Shown: piece by piece, positions 20,963-32,507 of the stretch
Layout of the letters: each line of letters begins with the position of its first letter
Numbering within the stretch: the stretch's first letter is position 1
Assembly (NCBI GenBank): GCA_014843695.1
Contig: CM026400.1
Span: forward strand, 33,994,435 to 34,058,434
DNA from: Archivesica marissinica
Taxonomy: Eukaryota > Mollusca > Bivalvia > Venerida > Vesicomyidae
Direction of reading: 5' to 3'
Length of the DNA: 64,000 nucleotides
Made by a program: the position numbers and the translations under genes
The notes under the pieces: generated by a model
The model's database searches: none
The model's input: only the letters and a program-made list of their open reading frames with translations
What the model was told of the DNA's origin: nothing

Positions 20963-21469
20963 ACTTGTCTTTATTTGGTATGCGATCCAGGAGTAGGTAT
21001 GATATGATATGATGATGATGCTAAGCTGTACATAAGGCTATAAGCCTCACTCAAACTATGGGTCTAAGCTTTCACAGCCTCTCTGTTCCTCTCAATCGTG
21101 CAGTGCCAGTAGTGTTACGTCTTGTTACTGAATAAAACTGTAGATCATCGTTAAAACTGTCTATACACAGCAAGTAAATAAATGTATGACTGATCTCCAA
21201 AGAACCTGACAACTGAGTGAAGATCAAATCTGGCGGTAAACCCAATTACCCCAGTCATACTTCAATTCCCAAATATGTATTCATACTCTTATGAAATAAT
21301 GAAATAAGGGAGATAACAAACTATATGAAATGCCTTTTAAAAAACTAGATTAGTTCCCCTTATTTACATACTGTCACAGTAAGAAGCTGCGTTTTCTGTT
21401 TTCAAGTAGTTCTATGACTTTTCAATATGCCAAATCCTGTGTTTTAATCTTAACCATTTCCTTCGTAGA
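20963..21469. other. Non-coding stretch, no gene seen
   Basis: No exon, SINE or array recognised. Confidence 0.5.
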
Positions 21470-21920
21470 GATTTAGGCTAATATACTATTATATCTCCAT
21501 GCAAACGACAGCCATTTAGCTATCATGCAGTGGATAAGTAGTCGCCATATATATCCCACCTCCATATATATTACTGGGACTACATAGAGATGTATGTTAA
21601 TATACTATTATATATTCATACAAACGACAGCCATTTAGTCATCATGCAGTGGATAAGTAGTCGCCATATCTACCCATAGATATTACTGGGACTACATAGA
21701 GATTTAGGTTAATATACTATTATATCTCCATACAAACGACAGCCATTTAGCTATCATGCAGTGGATAAGTAGTCACCATATCTATCTCACCTCCATGGAT
21801 ATTACTGGGACTACATGATATTCTGGCCTTTATTATGAACATGGGTTTGGCTTCTACATTGTCAATGTATGTCGTATTGGTAATGGCGTCAAGAGGTGCT
21901 TCTATGAGGGAAAGGGTTAA
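21470..21920. repeat. Family E repeats, about 118-bp units, 3-4 copies
   Basis: AATATACTATTATATCTCCA, ACGACAGCCATTTAGC, GCAGTGGATAAGTAGTCGCC and ATATTACTGGGACTACATAG recur. It ends GGTAATGGCGTCAAGAGGTG then AGGGAAAGGGTTAAA, the same tail as at 40155-40197. Confidence 0.85.
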
Positions 21921-22461
21921 AGAGACACGACAGTACCTATATGTGTAAATTATATAAAGTTAGTAGGGCCTACAATATAGTATGTGTACATTAATGTTGC
22001 ATTAGAGATAATACATTATAACGCTGTATTATGATGTAGGCGTCAGTTTTTATAGTGTAGATAATTTATGAACAATGTCATTATTTATTTGTATTTCTAA
22101 CTGCAGATTTTTGTTATCTCCTCTGTAATATCTCTGCTAATCATATTCGCTATGATCTGATCAAAGCGTAGTTAGATGGCATATGACCAATTCTTAATCA
22201 GTGTGCAATAGTACCTTTTTGCCTTTCAGTGTTTTATCATTGTTTTAGAGCAGTTTTTAATATCCGATTAGCAGCTTTATCCCTAACATACTGTGATAAA
22301 TGATTGTGTATAATTTGGTTCATCTCTTATAACTCCATGTTGGAGTGGCATTGTACGTTTATGAGGTGACCTATATATACGTGTAATGTTATTGTAAATA
22401 CTGTATGTACAATGATGATATGTAAATAAAGAATACATATATATTAAAGCGCAACGGGAGC
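21921..22461. other. Non-coding stretch, no gene seen
   Basis: AT-rich, nothing recognised. Confidence 0.5.
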
Positions 22462-22705
22462 AGAGAGTGTCGCTCATGGGAGGTGACGTTTGTGGAGGTG
22501 GGACTGTACTTAAACACTGCCTTATGAACTATCCCCTCTCCTTGAGGTTATTTTACATCCATGATGTAAAGCACCGACACGAGTCATCGGCTTAAAGTCC
22601 CAATTGAAAGACTGTTAACAGTATTATGATCAGACGGCGGGATCGAACCTGTAATCCATTGATGTTCAGTCCAACGTGTTAACCACTGAACTACCGACCC
22701 GTCCC
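22462..22705 (-). mobile_element. SINE family C, diverged
   Basis: Reverse copy with GTAAAGCACCGACACGAG, a head GGGATCGAACCTGTAATCC and a poorly conserved body. Confidence 0.7.
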
Positions 22706-23524
22706 ATTATACCATCACACCCGTCAGGATCATTTTGAGCTATCTATATTCCTGCAAACCATGCATTCTCTATACTGATGGGTTTTTTCACGTACATTCT
22801 ATGACATCGTTATATTTTATGCATGTTCATTAAACCTGCTTTACTCTGCTACCACGGTCTAGCCTGGGTTCCAGTCTGTCGATTTTTCACTTGTTAACTT
22901 CTGGTTTGTTCCCACTTTCCCAACCTTTTATTTTCACACATACTAATTATCCCCAATTATCTCTTCGCCCCTCAAACTTACCTGTATTTTCTATACTGTT
23001 CAAAAAATAAATGAAAGGCACACATAAACTTGTACTTGCAGTGTACTATTTCAATGTTATTTATCTTGTTCCATCTGTTGAAAATACTTACTTATTCTAG
23101 AATAAACTATTTTTTTGTTATTTTTGTTTCCAGTGCATATGCATATCTTTAAGGAGAAAAGTGTTCCTTTAATTGTGTATAAATTAAAATTGTCAGTATG
23201 TACGTTTAACATTAATAATTCAGATAATAAATAGCAGACATATTTTAATTTTGAAATGTGAACTATAAAGATACAAACAATTAACAATATGTATCTATTA
23301 TTTATTTATGATTATAACAGTTATACTAGGTAATTACATAATTATATATCAACACTATTTTTTAATTAGCAATTATGAACTGATTGCAAATTAGTCTGAG
23401 AACAACAATAATGATTAATGAAATTAACAATTTACTTATAACTAACTGTTGAAAACTAAGAAAAATAGGTCACTAACTGTAAGTCATTCTTTAACATAGT
23501 ATAAAATGAAGGTCAGTTTCCTCT

Positions 23525-23738
23525 GTAACAGTCTTTCAGATGGGACGCTAAACCGAGGTCTCGTGTCGGTGCTTTACACCGTGCACGTAAAAGAACCAGA
23601 GGAGATTCTGGAATGGGTCTCTGTCTGTATCATGCACTAACCTCCAAAATCTAAAATAATTAATCTCTTCAGGAGGCGTCGCTCAAATGGGCAACCGGTA
23701 GCGACGATAAATAAACTTAAAAAACACAAACTCTGTAA
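23525..23738 (+). mobile_element. SINE family C, headless, with target duplication
   Basis: It starts in the body (AGTCTTTCAGATGGGACG) and ends CGACGATAAATAAACTTAAA. The flanks are CTCTGTAA at 23520 and CTCTGTAATCAT at about 23742, a likely target duplication. Confidence 0.75.
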
Positions 23739-23810
23739 TCATCGCTCGCCCATATGGTTCGCCGGCGGCGAGGGTAAATAAGCTCAATCATCATCATCTG
23801 TAATCATAGG

Positions 23811-26243
23811 CAGACTGATAAGGCAGACTGGGCCAAATTTAACCAGTTATGTAGGGAGATCACCCTTGAGGAAGTCTATTCTTTAGATATAAATGCCTTC
23901 ACAGAAAACTTAAATATCGGGTTTCTACACGCAGCTGAACAGGCTATCCCTGTCTCCTCTGGTAAGTCATTAAAACACAAAATAGTTCCGTGGTGGAATG
24001 ATGCCTGCAATAACGCGGTAAAGGGCCGTAAAACAGCACTCAATCAGGTCAAACGAAATACCTGCCCGGTCAACCTAGATAACTTAAAAATGGCGGAAAA
24101 ACTAGCCAAAACGACAATTTTAAATGCTAAAACAGCAAACTGGCAGGAATTCTGTGAATCAATTATGTTTGATAATAAAAGCTCTAAATTCTTCTGGCAA
24201 AAGATTCACAGAATAAAAGGGAAAAAATCAGGCCCTATACCATTAATTAAAATAGGAGATTCAATAGCTAAAACTCCCTTTGAAAAGGCTCAAATGCTGG
24301 TAAAACACTATGCCAAAGTCTCTAGTGACTCAAGTGTTCTACCAGAAACTCTAAAATTTCAACAAAATTTTGAGGAACAAAATAATCAAATTCTACAAGA
24401 GCCGGGGGAACAAAATATTCCTTTAAACTTACCTTTTACTCTTTCGGAACTCAAGAAATGCATAGATAGCAGGAGTAATTCCGCCGCGGGGCCGGATAAA
24501 ATTTCTTACCGGATGTTCAAGCATATGCCAGACTCGGCTTTGAAAATCTGGTTGAACTTATTCAACCAGGTGTGGAGAGATGGGGTCTATCCATTAGTCT
24601 GGAAGGAAGCTTGTGTTATTCCTATCCCAAAACCAGGAAAAGACAAAATTGATCCAAAATCTTATAGACCTATTAGCCTTACATCTCACTCAGAGAAATT
24701 GCTTGAGGGGATGGTTAAGGAACGTTTAGATCACTTTATAGAAACCAAAAAGATTATCAGTCCCTTTCAGTCTGGCTTTCGAAAGGGTAGGAGCACTTTA
24801 GACCAACTTGCTCGGCTCCAACACGACGTGCTCGCAGCTAAAAACCGACATCGATCAGTGCTGGCAATCTTTCTAGACCTTCAGGCCGCTTTCGACTTAA
24901 CATGGCACTTTGGGGTTCTTCACAAACTAAGGGAACATGGAATAACAGGATCTTGCTTCCAGTATCTCAGAGCTTTTCTGCAAGACAGGAAAATTCAGGT
25001 TCGGGTTGACGGAACGCTCTCTGAGAAAGAAACTCTCTCCAGAGGCACCCCCCAGGGCGCGATTCTATCCCCGTTATTATTCTCCATCATAATAAACGGG
25101 TTACCCGACACCCTTCAGGGGACGGGGATGGTCATCAGCCAGTTTGCTGATGACTCAGGCACCTGGAAAACGGGATCCAACCCTGTTAAACTAGCCAAGG
25201 ATGCACATGCTGGATTGGATTCTCTCTGGGGATGGGCAAAAAACTGGGGCTTCAAAATCTCAGAAACAAAAACAGTAGGAATCTTATTTGGAAATTTACA
25301 ACAGCACAGTTTGAACGTAAATTTAGGTGGCACACAAATTAAATTTGAAAAAGTTGTGCGTTTTTTAGGCATGCTTTTGGACCGTAAGCTCTCATTCACA
25401 CAACACATTAAAGATCTAGTCACAAGGTGCCAAAAAGACATTCAGGTTATGCGTATGCTAAGTGGCACAGATTTTGGTTCAAACAAAAAAAGCCTCTTGC
25501 TACTGTATATGTCTTTAATACGTTCAAAAATAGATTATGGTGCACAAATCTATTCTAGTGCATGCCCCACTCATCTCAAATCCCTAGACAGGTTACAGAA
25601 TTCCGCCCTGAGACTAGCTCTGAGAGCTCTTCCCACAACCCCGAGTTATATGCTTGAAATTGAGTCAGGGATTGAACCTTTGGAGATCCGACGACAGGCT
25701 CAATGCGTTAAATATTGGGCCAGGGCCCAAACAAGAAAAGATGATAACCCCGTGAACGCGATCTTCGGGACCGGATACTACCGCAAGGCCCGATTCAGTG
25801 ACAAACCACTCCCTTTCGGAGCCCATGTCCAGGAACTTGTGGCTGGGTTCGGTCTCGAGGGTGTCCAAGTGGCAGACTTCAGGCCTGACTCGATACCGCC
25901 CTGGACTCAGTCAGATCCAGTGATAGATATATTTTTATCAGAAAAAGTGAAGAAAACAGATCTAGTCCACCTCGCTAGAGTGGAAGTTCAATGCCACATA
26001 GAGGAACATTACAGTCAACACCTAAAAATATATACAGATGGATCAAAATGCCCTGACTCTGGCAAGGTAGCTGCAGCCGTAGTCATCCCATCCCTACAAT
26101 GTGAATATGTAGAAAGGTTAACCGATAAGGCATCCATCTATACGGCTGAGCTAATTGCAATCAAGAAAGCAATGTGCTGGATAATAGATAATAATTCACC
26201 GAAAAATGTGATATTATCTGACTCACTCTCACTCTTTTTATGA
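23811..26243 (+). CDS. LINE ORF2 fragment: reverse transcriptase with partial RNase H
   Basis: The open frame runs without a stop from about 23811; the first ATG in the longest listed frame is 24090, giving 717 residues. Seen, numbering from that ATG: linker before the RT, SAAGPDKISYRMFKHMP, VIPIPKPGKDKIDPKSYRPI, FLDLQAAFD at about 260 (first catalytic Asp), RGTPQGAILSPLLF, and FADDS at about 352 in place of the usual Y/FADD. RNase H begins IYTDGSK at about 647 with AELIAIKKAM and SDSLS, so its D-E-D residues are present, but the frame stops right after. Endonuclease and the rest of RNase H are missing. It fits the I/Nimb-type clades, which carry RNase H. The frame is intact but the element cannot be autonomous. 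Confidence 0.9.
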   Translation, partial: QTDKADWAKFNQLCREITLEEVYSLDINAFTENLNIGFLHAAEQAIPVSSGKSLKHKIVPWWNDACNNAVKGRKTALNQVKRNTCPVNLDNLKMAEKLAKTTILNAKTANWQEFCESIMFDNKSSKFFWQKIHRIKGKKSGPIPLIKIGDSIAKTPFEKAQMLVKHYAKVSSDSSVLPETLKFQQNFEEQNNQILQEPGEQNIPLNLPFTLSELKKCIDSRSNSAAGPDKISYRMFKHMPDSALKIWLNLFNQVWRDGVYPLVWKEACVIPIPKPGKDKIDPKSYRPISLTSHSEKLLEGMVKERLDHFIETKKIISPFQSGFRKGRSTLDQLARLQHDVLAAKNRHRSVLAIFLDLQAAFDLTWHFGVLHKLREHGITGSCFQYLRAFLQDRKIQVRVDGTLSEKETLSRGTPQGAILSPLLFSIIINGLPDTLQGTGMVISQFADDSGTWKTGSNPVKLAKDAHAGLDSLWGWAKNWGFKISETKTVGILFGNLQQHSLNVNLGGTQIKFEKVVRFLGMLLDRKLSFTQHIKDLVTRCQKDIQVMRMLSGTDFGSNKKSLLLLYMSLIRSKIDYGAQIYSSACPTHLKSLDRLQNSALRLALRALPTTPSYMLEIESGIEPLEIRRQAQCVKYWARAQTRKDDNPVNAIFGTGYYRKARFSDKPLPFGAHVQELVAGFGLEGVQVADFRPDSIPPWTQSDPVIDIFLSEKVKKTDLVHLARVEVQCHIEEHYSQHLKIYTDGSKCPDSGKVAAAVVIPSLQCEYVERLTDKASIYTAELIAIKKAMCWIIDNNSPKNVILSDSLSLFL

Positions 26244-27635
26244 TCCCAGTACACGGGGGCATATAGGGGGGGGGGGGTATTATTTTGTTGGTACACATAT
26301 CACACATTGTACAACCTACTATGGAATTCGTTTTATGTAAATATTTTTAGGGGCAACCCATGATAGTTTAGTTTGGTGATACTTATATATGTTAAAAAAG
26401 TTGACCAAACATCATAGTAGGCTGATACCTCTAAAGTTTAGTCGTTTGTGATAGGTGAAGTTCTCTATCATGTTGACATTTTCCATAACTATGGAAGATA
26501 TTTTACTACCAGTTATATATCTTTTTGACTGGTAGTAACTATATGTATTTGGGATCAATCAACTAAATATCTTAGTACAGATACATATTAAGATAGTCCA
26601 TGAATTTTAATCTTCGTAGCAACCTCGATACTGCTGTGCACTATACAAGGTAAACGGGCACCTGCCATATCTCTTTCTCGTTCACGTGAACGTAAAATTT
26701 TCAATTGTTTGTTTACATTTGCAGAGGTCATACAGTGCACATTCCTGTGCGCTCGTTCTTCTTTGCTGGTCTTATCCTTTAATTTTCGTAGCAATATCTT
26801 TATTGATATTTATTAGTACAGCCCTCAACGGGCAACGCAGCCTATATGTTGCAGGTTTGACTATGTATTATTAGGGATCTTGGGATATATGAAGGACACA
26901 CCTATGAGCTGTTGATTCTCTTCTGACAGACAGTGTCCTTCTACCTTCTTCCTTCTTACTATTAAATCTATCTCTCTACCTTATGCAACCCATTATAAAT
27001 CACCTACTCTAAATACATGTTGGTGATGGGGTATGCTGATATAAAAATATACCCGAAGATCCCTAATTAAGGTTAAACCTGCTATATTATTTATCTGCTG
27101 TTATGGTTAAACTAGTTTATTATTTTTATTTTTGGGATCAATCAGAGTTCCATGCATATATCTCATTGGTCCACTCCTTCTAATTTCTTGCTTATTTTGC
27201 TTAGGACACACATTTCAAAAATCTAGTGTGTGTCCTTGCTATCTTCTACACGGGTTTGAATGCTACTTAGAATCAAATATTTGCACGGTTTTTATCTCAC
27301 CAAGGACATACGGTATAAATCGGCTATAGAACGGACTAACAAACAATTTACTAACCAACTTATGTCTAAATCTTCTTAGAATTAGTAATTGCACTGGGTA
27401 ATTTGTTCACCCGGTCTACCTCCGACCCCCGTTGGTACACAATCGTGTGCGAGCGGGGGTGGGAGATATGAAAACCGAACACACTCTGAGATTAATGCAA
27501 CCCACTTAGCCCTATAAGCATTATAGTATTGAAATTCTAATAGTTTATTAACTATTTTTAGACCTATTTAATCACCTTAGATAATTTAGTCAAATGCATT
27601 TATGCGGTGGCGACTTTAAATAAACTTATATAGTA
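26244..27635. other. 3' region of the LINE, non-coding
   Basis: No continuation of RNase H is seen after the stop at 26243. A G run lies at 26268-26276. GGGATCAATCA occurs at 26551 and 27135. The end is GACTTTAAATAAACTTATAT. Confidence 0.5.
26870..27067. mobile_element. Small inverted-repeat element (MITE-like)
   Basis: ATTAGGGATCTTGGG at the left and CCCGAAGATCCCTAAT at the right are inverted with one mismatch. It contains no open frame of note. Confidence 0.5.
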
Positions 27636-27658
27636 GTCTGTAATCATAAATCTCTAAA

Positions 27659-29055
27659 ATGGCAAATGCGCTAGTCAATATACGGTTCATAGTGAATAGC
27701 AGAGGAAGTCAGACTCTAGTTCTAAATGGTTACATGTACAGCCTGAAAACCAGAAAACGGGAGTGTCGCTACTGGAACTGTGTCAACAAAGCATGCAATG
27801 CTAAAATTAACACTAAGAATGAGCTTCCTACCAAAATCGCTGATGAACACACAATCACCCAAGAGATGACAGCAGAATTGTTGCTGCGGACATCATGAGT
27901 GGTGTCCGAAAGCAGGTCCGAGGGTCAACACAGCCGGTGCCCTCCATCTATAACGATATGCTGGCAGACACAAGATCGATCGAATGGGACAATTCCACCC
28001 AAGATGTTGTGGCTAATCTACCCACTTTCTACGAAGCCAAATCCAGTTTATATAGACAGCGGTCTAAGACTAGACCAGTTCTGCCAAAGACAAGGGCGGA
28101 TGTCAACTTGGAAGGGAAGTGGATAGAGTCGCTTGCAGGGGAGCCATTCCTAATCGCCAATGACGGTGATGTGGCGCGAATGCTCATATTCGCCACCGTT
28201 GACAACCTGGCCCAGCTGTCTACAGCCGAGACCTAGTATATGGACGGTACCTTCTACGCTTCGCCGTCATATTTCTACCAGCTATACACCATCCACGCCA
28301 TGATCGACGGGTATATGTGTCCCCTAGTGTATGGACTACTCCCAAATAAACAACAGACAATGTACACCAGATTCGTCACACTCATCCAGAATTTCGCCCG
28401 TGAACATAACATTCCTCTGTCCCCAGAAACGATAATGATGGACTTCGAAACAGCAGCGTGGTGTGCTGTCAGTATCGTGTTTGTTGGTGTTCAAGTCCGT
28501 GGTTGTTTCTTTCACTTCACACAGTGTATGTGGAGAAAAGTACAATATTGTGGTCTTGTAGCTGACTTCAAGGACAATGAAGAAGTGAAGAAACTTGTGC
28601 TACGTGCTTCGGTACTGCCACTTATCCCCCTAGCCTCTGTCGAAGATGTGTGGTTCCAAACTCTGGAAGAATGTGACAATGACTCAGTGCCGGTGTCTAA
28701 GTTTAAGGACTATGTGACTGAGCAGTGGGTATAGGGAGACCGCCGCTCCTGGAATCATTACGAGAATGATGGTCCACGCACTACCAATCATGTTGAGGGT
28801 TGGCACCATAAAATAAACAACCAACTACGACACTGCCATCCTAATATTTATACATTGATAGACCTGGTCCAGAAAGAGCAGTCTGCTAACGAGGCGAAGC
28901 TGTTTCAGCACGCCAACGGTCAGCAGCGACCAAGGAAGCGGGTATACCGTGAGCGTGAGCAAATGCTCATCAGACTGAAGCATCAACTGCGAACTGGCGA
29001 CATGGACATCATGACGTATGTTGATGCTGCTTCTCACTTAGTCAAATTAAAGTGA
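27659..29055 (+). pseudogene. FLYWCH-MULE transposase pseudogene
   Basis: It begins MANALVNIRFIVNSRGSQTL; an FLYWCH-type zinc finger follows (LVLNGYMYSLKTRKRECRYW, NCVNKACNAKI). The MULE transposase domain starts MDGTFYASPSYFYQLYTIHA and includes MMDFETAAW (second catalytic Asp region) and GCFFHFTQCMWRK; a C-terminal part reads HVEGWHHKINNQL. Three breaks: a two-base insertion inside the H-x-H of the finger (about 27858) shifts frame; a TAG at 28234, where the family usually has Trp before YMDGTF; and a TAG at 28732. Intronless and dead. FLYWCH-MULE genes can be transposons or host-adopted; the breaks argue for a transposon here. Confidence 0.85.
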
Positions 29056-30639
29056 ATATGTACAATAAAAATATTTCAAGATTTATATCTATTATGTGCT
29101 ATGCATGTTCATGTGTTTGTCGTATCCATGTAAATATCTATGTTTTCGATTTAATGCTTATAACTCAAAATAAAGAATATCTATCTATATGAAACTTATA
29201 TTTATGAACAACTTTCCCAAATTTAGAAACAGCAATTTTCGCCAATTATCACCTTTCAACTCTATTGTTACACCGAACAATACATTCCCCCAATACCTAC
29301 CTCAATTTATATAGGACTAATAAAAGGTTGGGAAAGGTGGGAACACACCAGCCAAATGATATGATCAGAAACTCAATACGGCCCAATTAATAGTCTCGGT
29401 GTTAAAATATATTTATTTGACTGACCAGGCAAAATATATCGACGCCTGTTCCCAGGCTAACCACGGTCCAGTGGGTGCCTATGGATAGCCGGTGAGCATG
29501 GAATCAATATATCACAACACTTCTATAGTAACATTCAATAACCGCACACATACATCCAAGGGTTTACTGTAGATTTACTTTAATCGGGTAGTTTACAAAA
29601 TAATAGTGCATGGTTGATCTATATTGAATAGTGACACACATGCAGAGATCAATAACTGAGTTACCTGCTCTAGCATGTTATAGATATGCACTGTGAAGTT
29701 TGTTTGACAGGGTCTGGTTATACAGATATATTTAAACACTAAAGCACTATCCGTTTATTAATAGTCAATCGATCGGATATTTATAGAGGTAAACAAACAC
29801 ATGTAGCTTACATTAACACATGTAGCTTACATTAACACATGTAGCTTACATTGCACTATTGCATTTTTGTTAAATATTCAATTATATACTAATATATATA
29901 GGCAGAGTGCGGGCACATATCTAAACATGGACCTATGAAATAATACAGATTATATTTCGCAGATTAAACACTAACTGTTGCGAATGCATTGGGACAAGTG
30001 ATGCGGATATAAGGTATATGTATATATGTGTGTGTGTATATATGTGTGTGTGTACAGTATGATTATTTAAATTAGGGCAGTCACTTGTATACATAACATT
30101 CGAAAACCAAAACAATCATTGTTGAACCATCAAACCTAAACATATTTTTCTGTAAGTCTACAGCTTTGACCACTCGGCCATCCTGCCATGTGTGATAATT
30201 CGATATATTTTATATTATTCAATCAGTGTTTTAACTCGCCAATGCATCAGCATGTTTGTATACAAGTGACTGACCTGATTGTATGTGTGTGTGTGTGTGT
30301 GTTTGTTTACATGTATAATTAAAGGTGGGTATAGATGTGTGTAATTGCGTGTTTGTGGGTGGAACGTGAGAATATTATATATTTTGAACTGATATTTGTA
30401 AACACATACATTGGCGACAATGCTTCTATTTCCCCCCAAAGCATTTAATTTGGGTCAATTACTGGCACATGTTAGAAGCTATATCCCATTAGTGAGGAAG
30501 CCCATATTACAAAATTAATCTACAACCAAGCCCCCCCCAAACAAACAAACAAAAATAATGTATAGCACACAGAATACCACTGAAGGGAGTGACAGTATTA
30601 ACAGGTCAGTGCTATCAGGTGCTCTATATTAACCGGATA
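29056..30639. other. Non-coding stretch with short repeats
   Basis: It holds the right part of the proposed MULE ends, three 19-bp copies of ACACATGTAGCTTACATTA (29798-29850), TG microsatellites at 30020-30055 and 30282-30304, and a tRNA-like 5' half at 30151-30187 (minus: GGATGGCCGAGTGGTCAAAG). No gene is seen. Confidence 0.55.
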
Positions 30640-30805
30640 CAGCCGTGGCCGTGTGGTTACGGTCGTTGAATTCAAATGACTTGCACCTCACCGGTGTATG
30701 TTCAAATCCCATTGAGTTTGTCTAATTCTGCTGAATCTATCTAGATGGCTTGGGAAAGGTCTGTGGTTTTTTGTTTAAATTTCGAGGTCCCTTTCGGGTA
30801 AACCC
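30640..30805 (+). mobile_element. tRNA-derived SINE
   Basis: Head GTGGCCGTGTGGTTACGGTC with box B GTTCAAATCCC, followed by CTGCTGAATCTATCTAGATG and TTCGAGGTCCCTTTCGGG. Related by its head to the SINE at 1049-1145. Confidence 0.6.
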
Positions 30806-30837
30806 CGTTTATTTCTTCCTTGTATATACATAAAAAG

Positions 30838-31085
30838 CTGTCCGATTAGCGCAGTGGTTAGCGCGCTCGCTTATCACCAATGCGCCCCGGGTTCGATCCT
30901 CGGACAGGGAAGCATCTGAGATGGTACGATGGTCGCCAGATCGGACAGGTGGGTTTTCTCTTGGTACTCCGGTTTCCTCCCACACAAATGACCACATATA
31001 CGCTTTCATCCGAGCCAACGAGAGTGATTAATATAAGTTGTTAAAACTTGCTTCGCAATCGTTGTAAAATAAATAAAGTATAGAG
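30838..31085 (+). mobile_element. tRNA-derived SINE, family B, well preserved
   Basis: Box A TAGCGCAGTGGTTAGCGC and box B GGGTTCGATCC in a tRNA-like head with closing GTCCGA/TCGGAC; then CAGATCGGACAGGTGGGTTT, TCCGGTTTCCTCCCACAC, AGAGTGATTAATATAAGTTG and a tail GTAAAATAAATAAAGTA. Confidence 0.85.
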
Positions 31086-31739
31086 TAAAAAGCAGTTACA
31101 CAATGTTACAACATTAATGATATAATAAGACGCCTGCCTTCCATGTATACATGTATACACAAAAGGGTTATTTATGGATAAGTATCCCTAGTTTAAAAAA
31201 TAAATTTTAAAGCAAAAAGAGAAGGGGGAAAAAGCATATGGGTGATCGTTTCCATTGATTTATTTTCAAATTACACAAAAATATAAATAGAGGAATTAAT
31301 TGATTATATAAACGCTACCCACTTGGAGTTGTATTTTTCTAATGTGTCTATTCTTAAAGCAATCTCCCGGTCTAAATTAATTCTAATATTTAGATAACCT
31401 TATAGCACTCAAAACGTGGCAATTCTTTTCTACACTTCATTCTAGATTTATTCTTTATTTCAGTCTCATCGTTGTACAATACATAAAATATACACAACAA
31501 ATTATCGTGGCATAGTACAACACCATTCATTATAAAAGAATTATAAGAGACTAATGTAATCACAGATAATCAAACTATCACAGTCTAACGACATATTATT
31601 ATATTTACATATTAAAACCGGGGAACAGTCGCTAATTGAAAATTAAATACTTACTAAAACCAGAAATTTTGAAATGGAAAAAAAGCACTAATGCGCAATT
31701 AAGAAATGTTTTAAAATATCAGTTATCAACCTCGATCAG

Positions 31740-32070
31740 ATCGCGGTTGAACTAATTAGCAGCTGTTTCTCGGAATGGATAAGAGACACACAATCAATAA
31801 ATCAAATGGATACATTATTTACATAAATAAAAGGATCGTCTTTGAAGAATATAAAAACAGGTTTTGGCAACAATTCTAATCAGAGGTATAGTAGTAAAAA
31901 TAATTCTAAGCTGGTCGGATACAGGTTTGTTCCGAAAGTCATTTTCATATAATGAGGCTTTCTCTAAGAGAACAGCTCTCAAATCATCATACAGTGAACA
32001 TTCTAATAATACATGACTTTCGTCTTCTAATACATTACAGAAAGGGCACTTACGTTCATCAAGTGGTAAA
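31740..32070 (-). pseudogene. LINE zinc-knuckle tail fragment
   Basis: Minus strand reads LLRIETGRYENLPLDERKCP, then FCNVLEDESHVLLECSLYDD. It matches the knuckle of the LINE remnant at 19600-20962. No RT is attached. It lies directly beside a different LINE tail. Confidence 0.65.
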
Positions 32071-32073
32071 TTC

Positions 32074-32500
32074 TCATACCTTCCGGTTTCTATACGTAAT
32101 AAAAGATTTACATAGAATAATTACGAAATTAATTGTATTGTTTATTACAGAGTTGTTTATTTTACCAAAACAAATTACTTCACAATTTATATCCACATCA
32201 ATATTTTTTGTTTTTAGAAATGTGCTTAGTTGTTTCCACATGTGTTGTACACATGGGCATTCCCAAAACAAATGTTCAATATTTTCGACATTCATATTAC
32301 AGAAATCACAAAGACTTGTCGAAACTACTTTGCATTTCAATAAATATGTATTAGTCGGTAGAATATGCTTCAAGAATTTGTATTGAAAACTTCTTAACTT
32401 CGTATCTATTGTGGCAAAATACAAAACTGAGTAAATACGTTTCCATTTAAAATCTTGTTTACCTAGTATGATATTCCATTTATTTTCTGATTTAGGTCCT
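32074..32500 (-). pseudogene. LINE C-terminal zf-RVT-like fragment
   Basis: Minus strand reads TIDTKLRSFQYKFLKHILPT, then LCDFCNMNVENIEHLFWECP and CVQHMWKQL, a zf-RVT type C-x2-C-x7-H-x4-C motif with trailing W. An RT domain is not visible upstream, where a SINE has inserted at 32508. It differs from the family of its left neighbour, so the two remnants are separate insertions or a chimera. Confidence 0.7.
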
Positions 32501-32507
32501 TCAATCT

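Larger units (their letters stand above)
23809..27635 (+). mobile_element. I-like non-LTR retrotransposon, 5'-truncated, about 3.8 kb
   Basis: It is bounded by CTGTAATCAT on both sides (just before 23809 and from about 27637), a likely target duplication. It holds an RT-RNase H open frame and a long 3' region ending GCGGTGGCGACTTTAAATAA. The endonuclease is missing. The 3' tail resembles that of SINE family C (GGTAGCGACGATAAATAAAC). A small inverted-repeat element sits inside at 26870-27067. Confidence 0.72.
22845..29475. mobile_element. Putative MULE transposon, interrupted by nested insertions
   Basis: Near the left end, TAGCCTGGGTTCCAG, GTCGAT and TTGTTCCCACTTTCCCAACC then TTTTAT face, at 29315-29470, the inverted similar strings TAGCCTGGGAACAG, GTCGAT and TGTTCCCACCTTTCCCAACC then TTTTATT. 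Long imperfect inverted ends around a MULE transposase remnant suggest one element. Exact ends and a target duplication were not found. A SINE and a LINE lie inside it. Confidence 0.5.
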
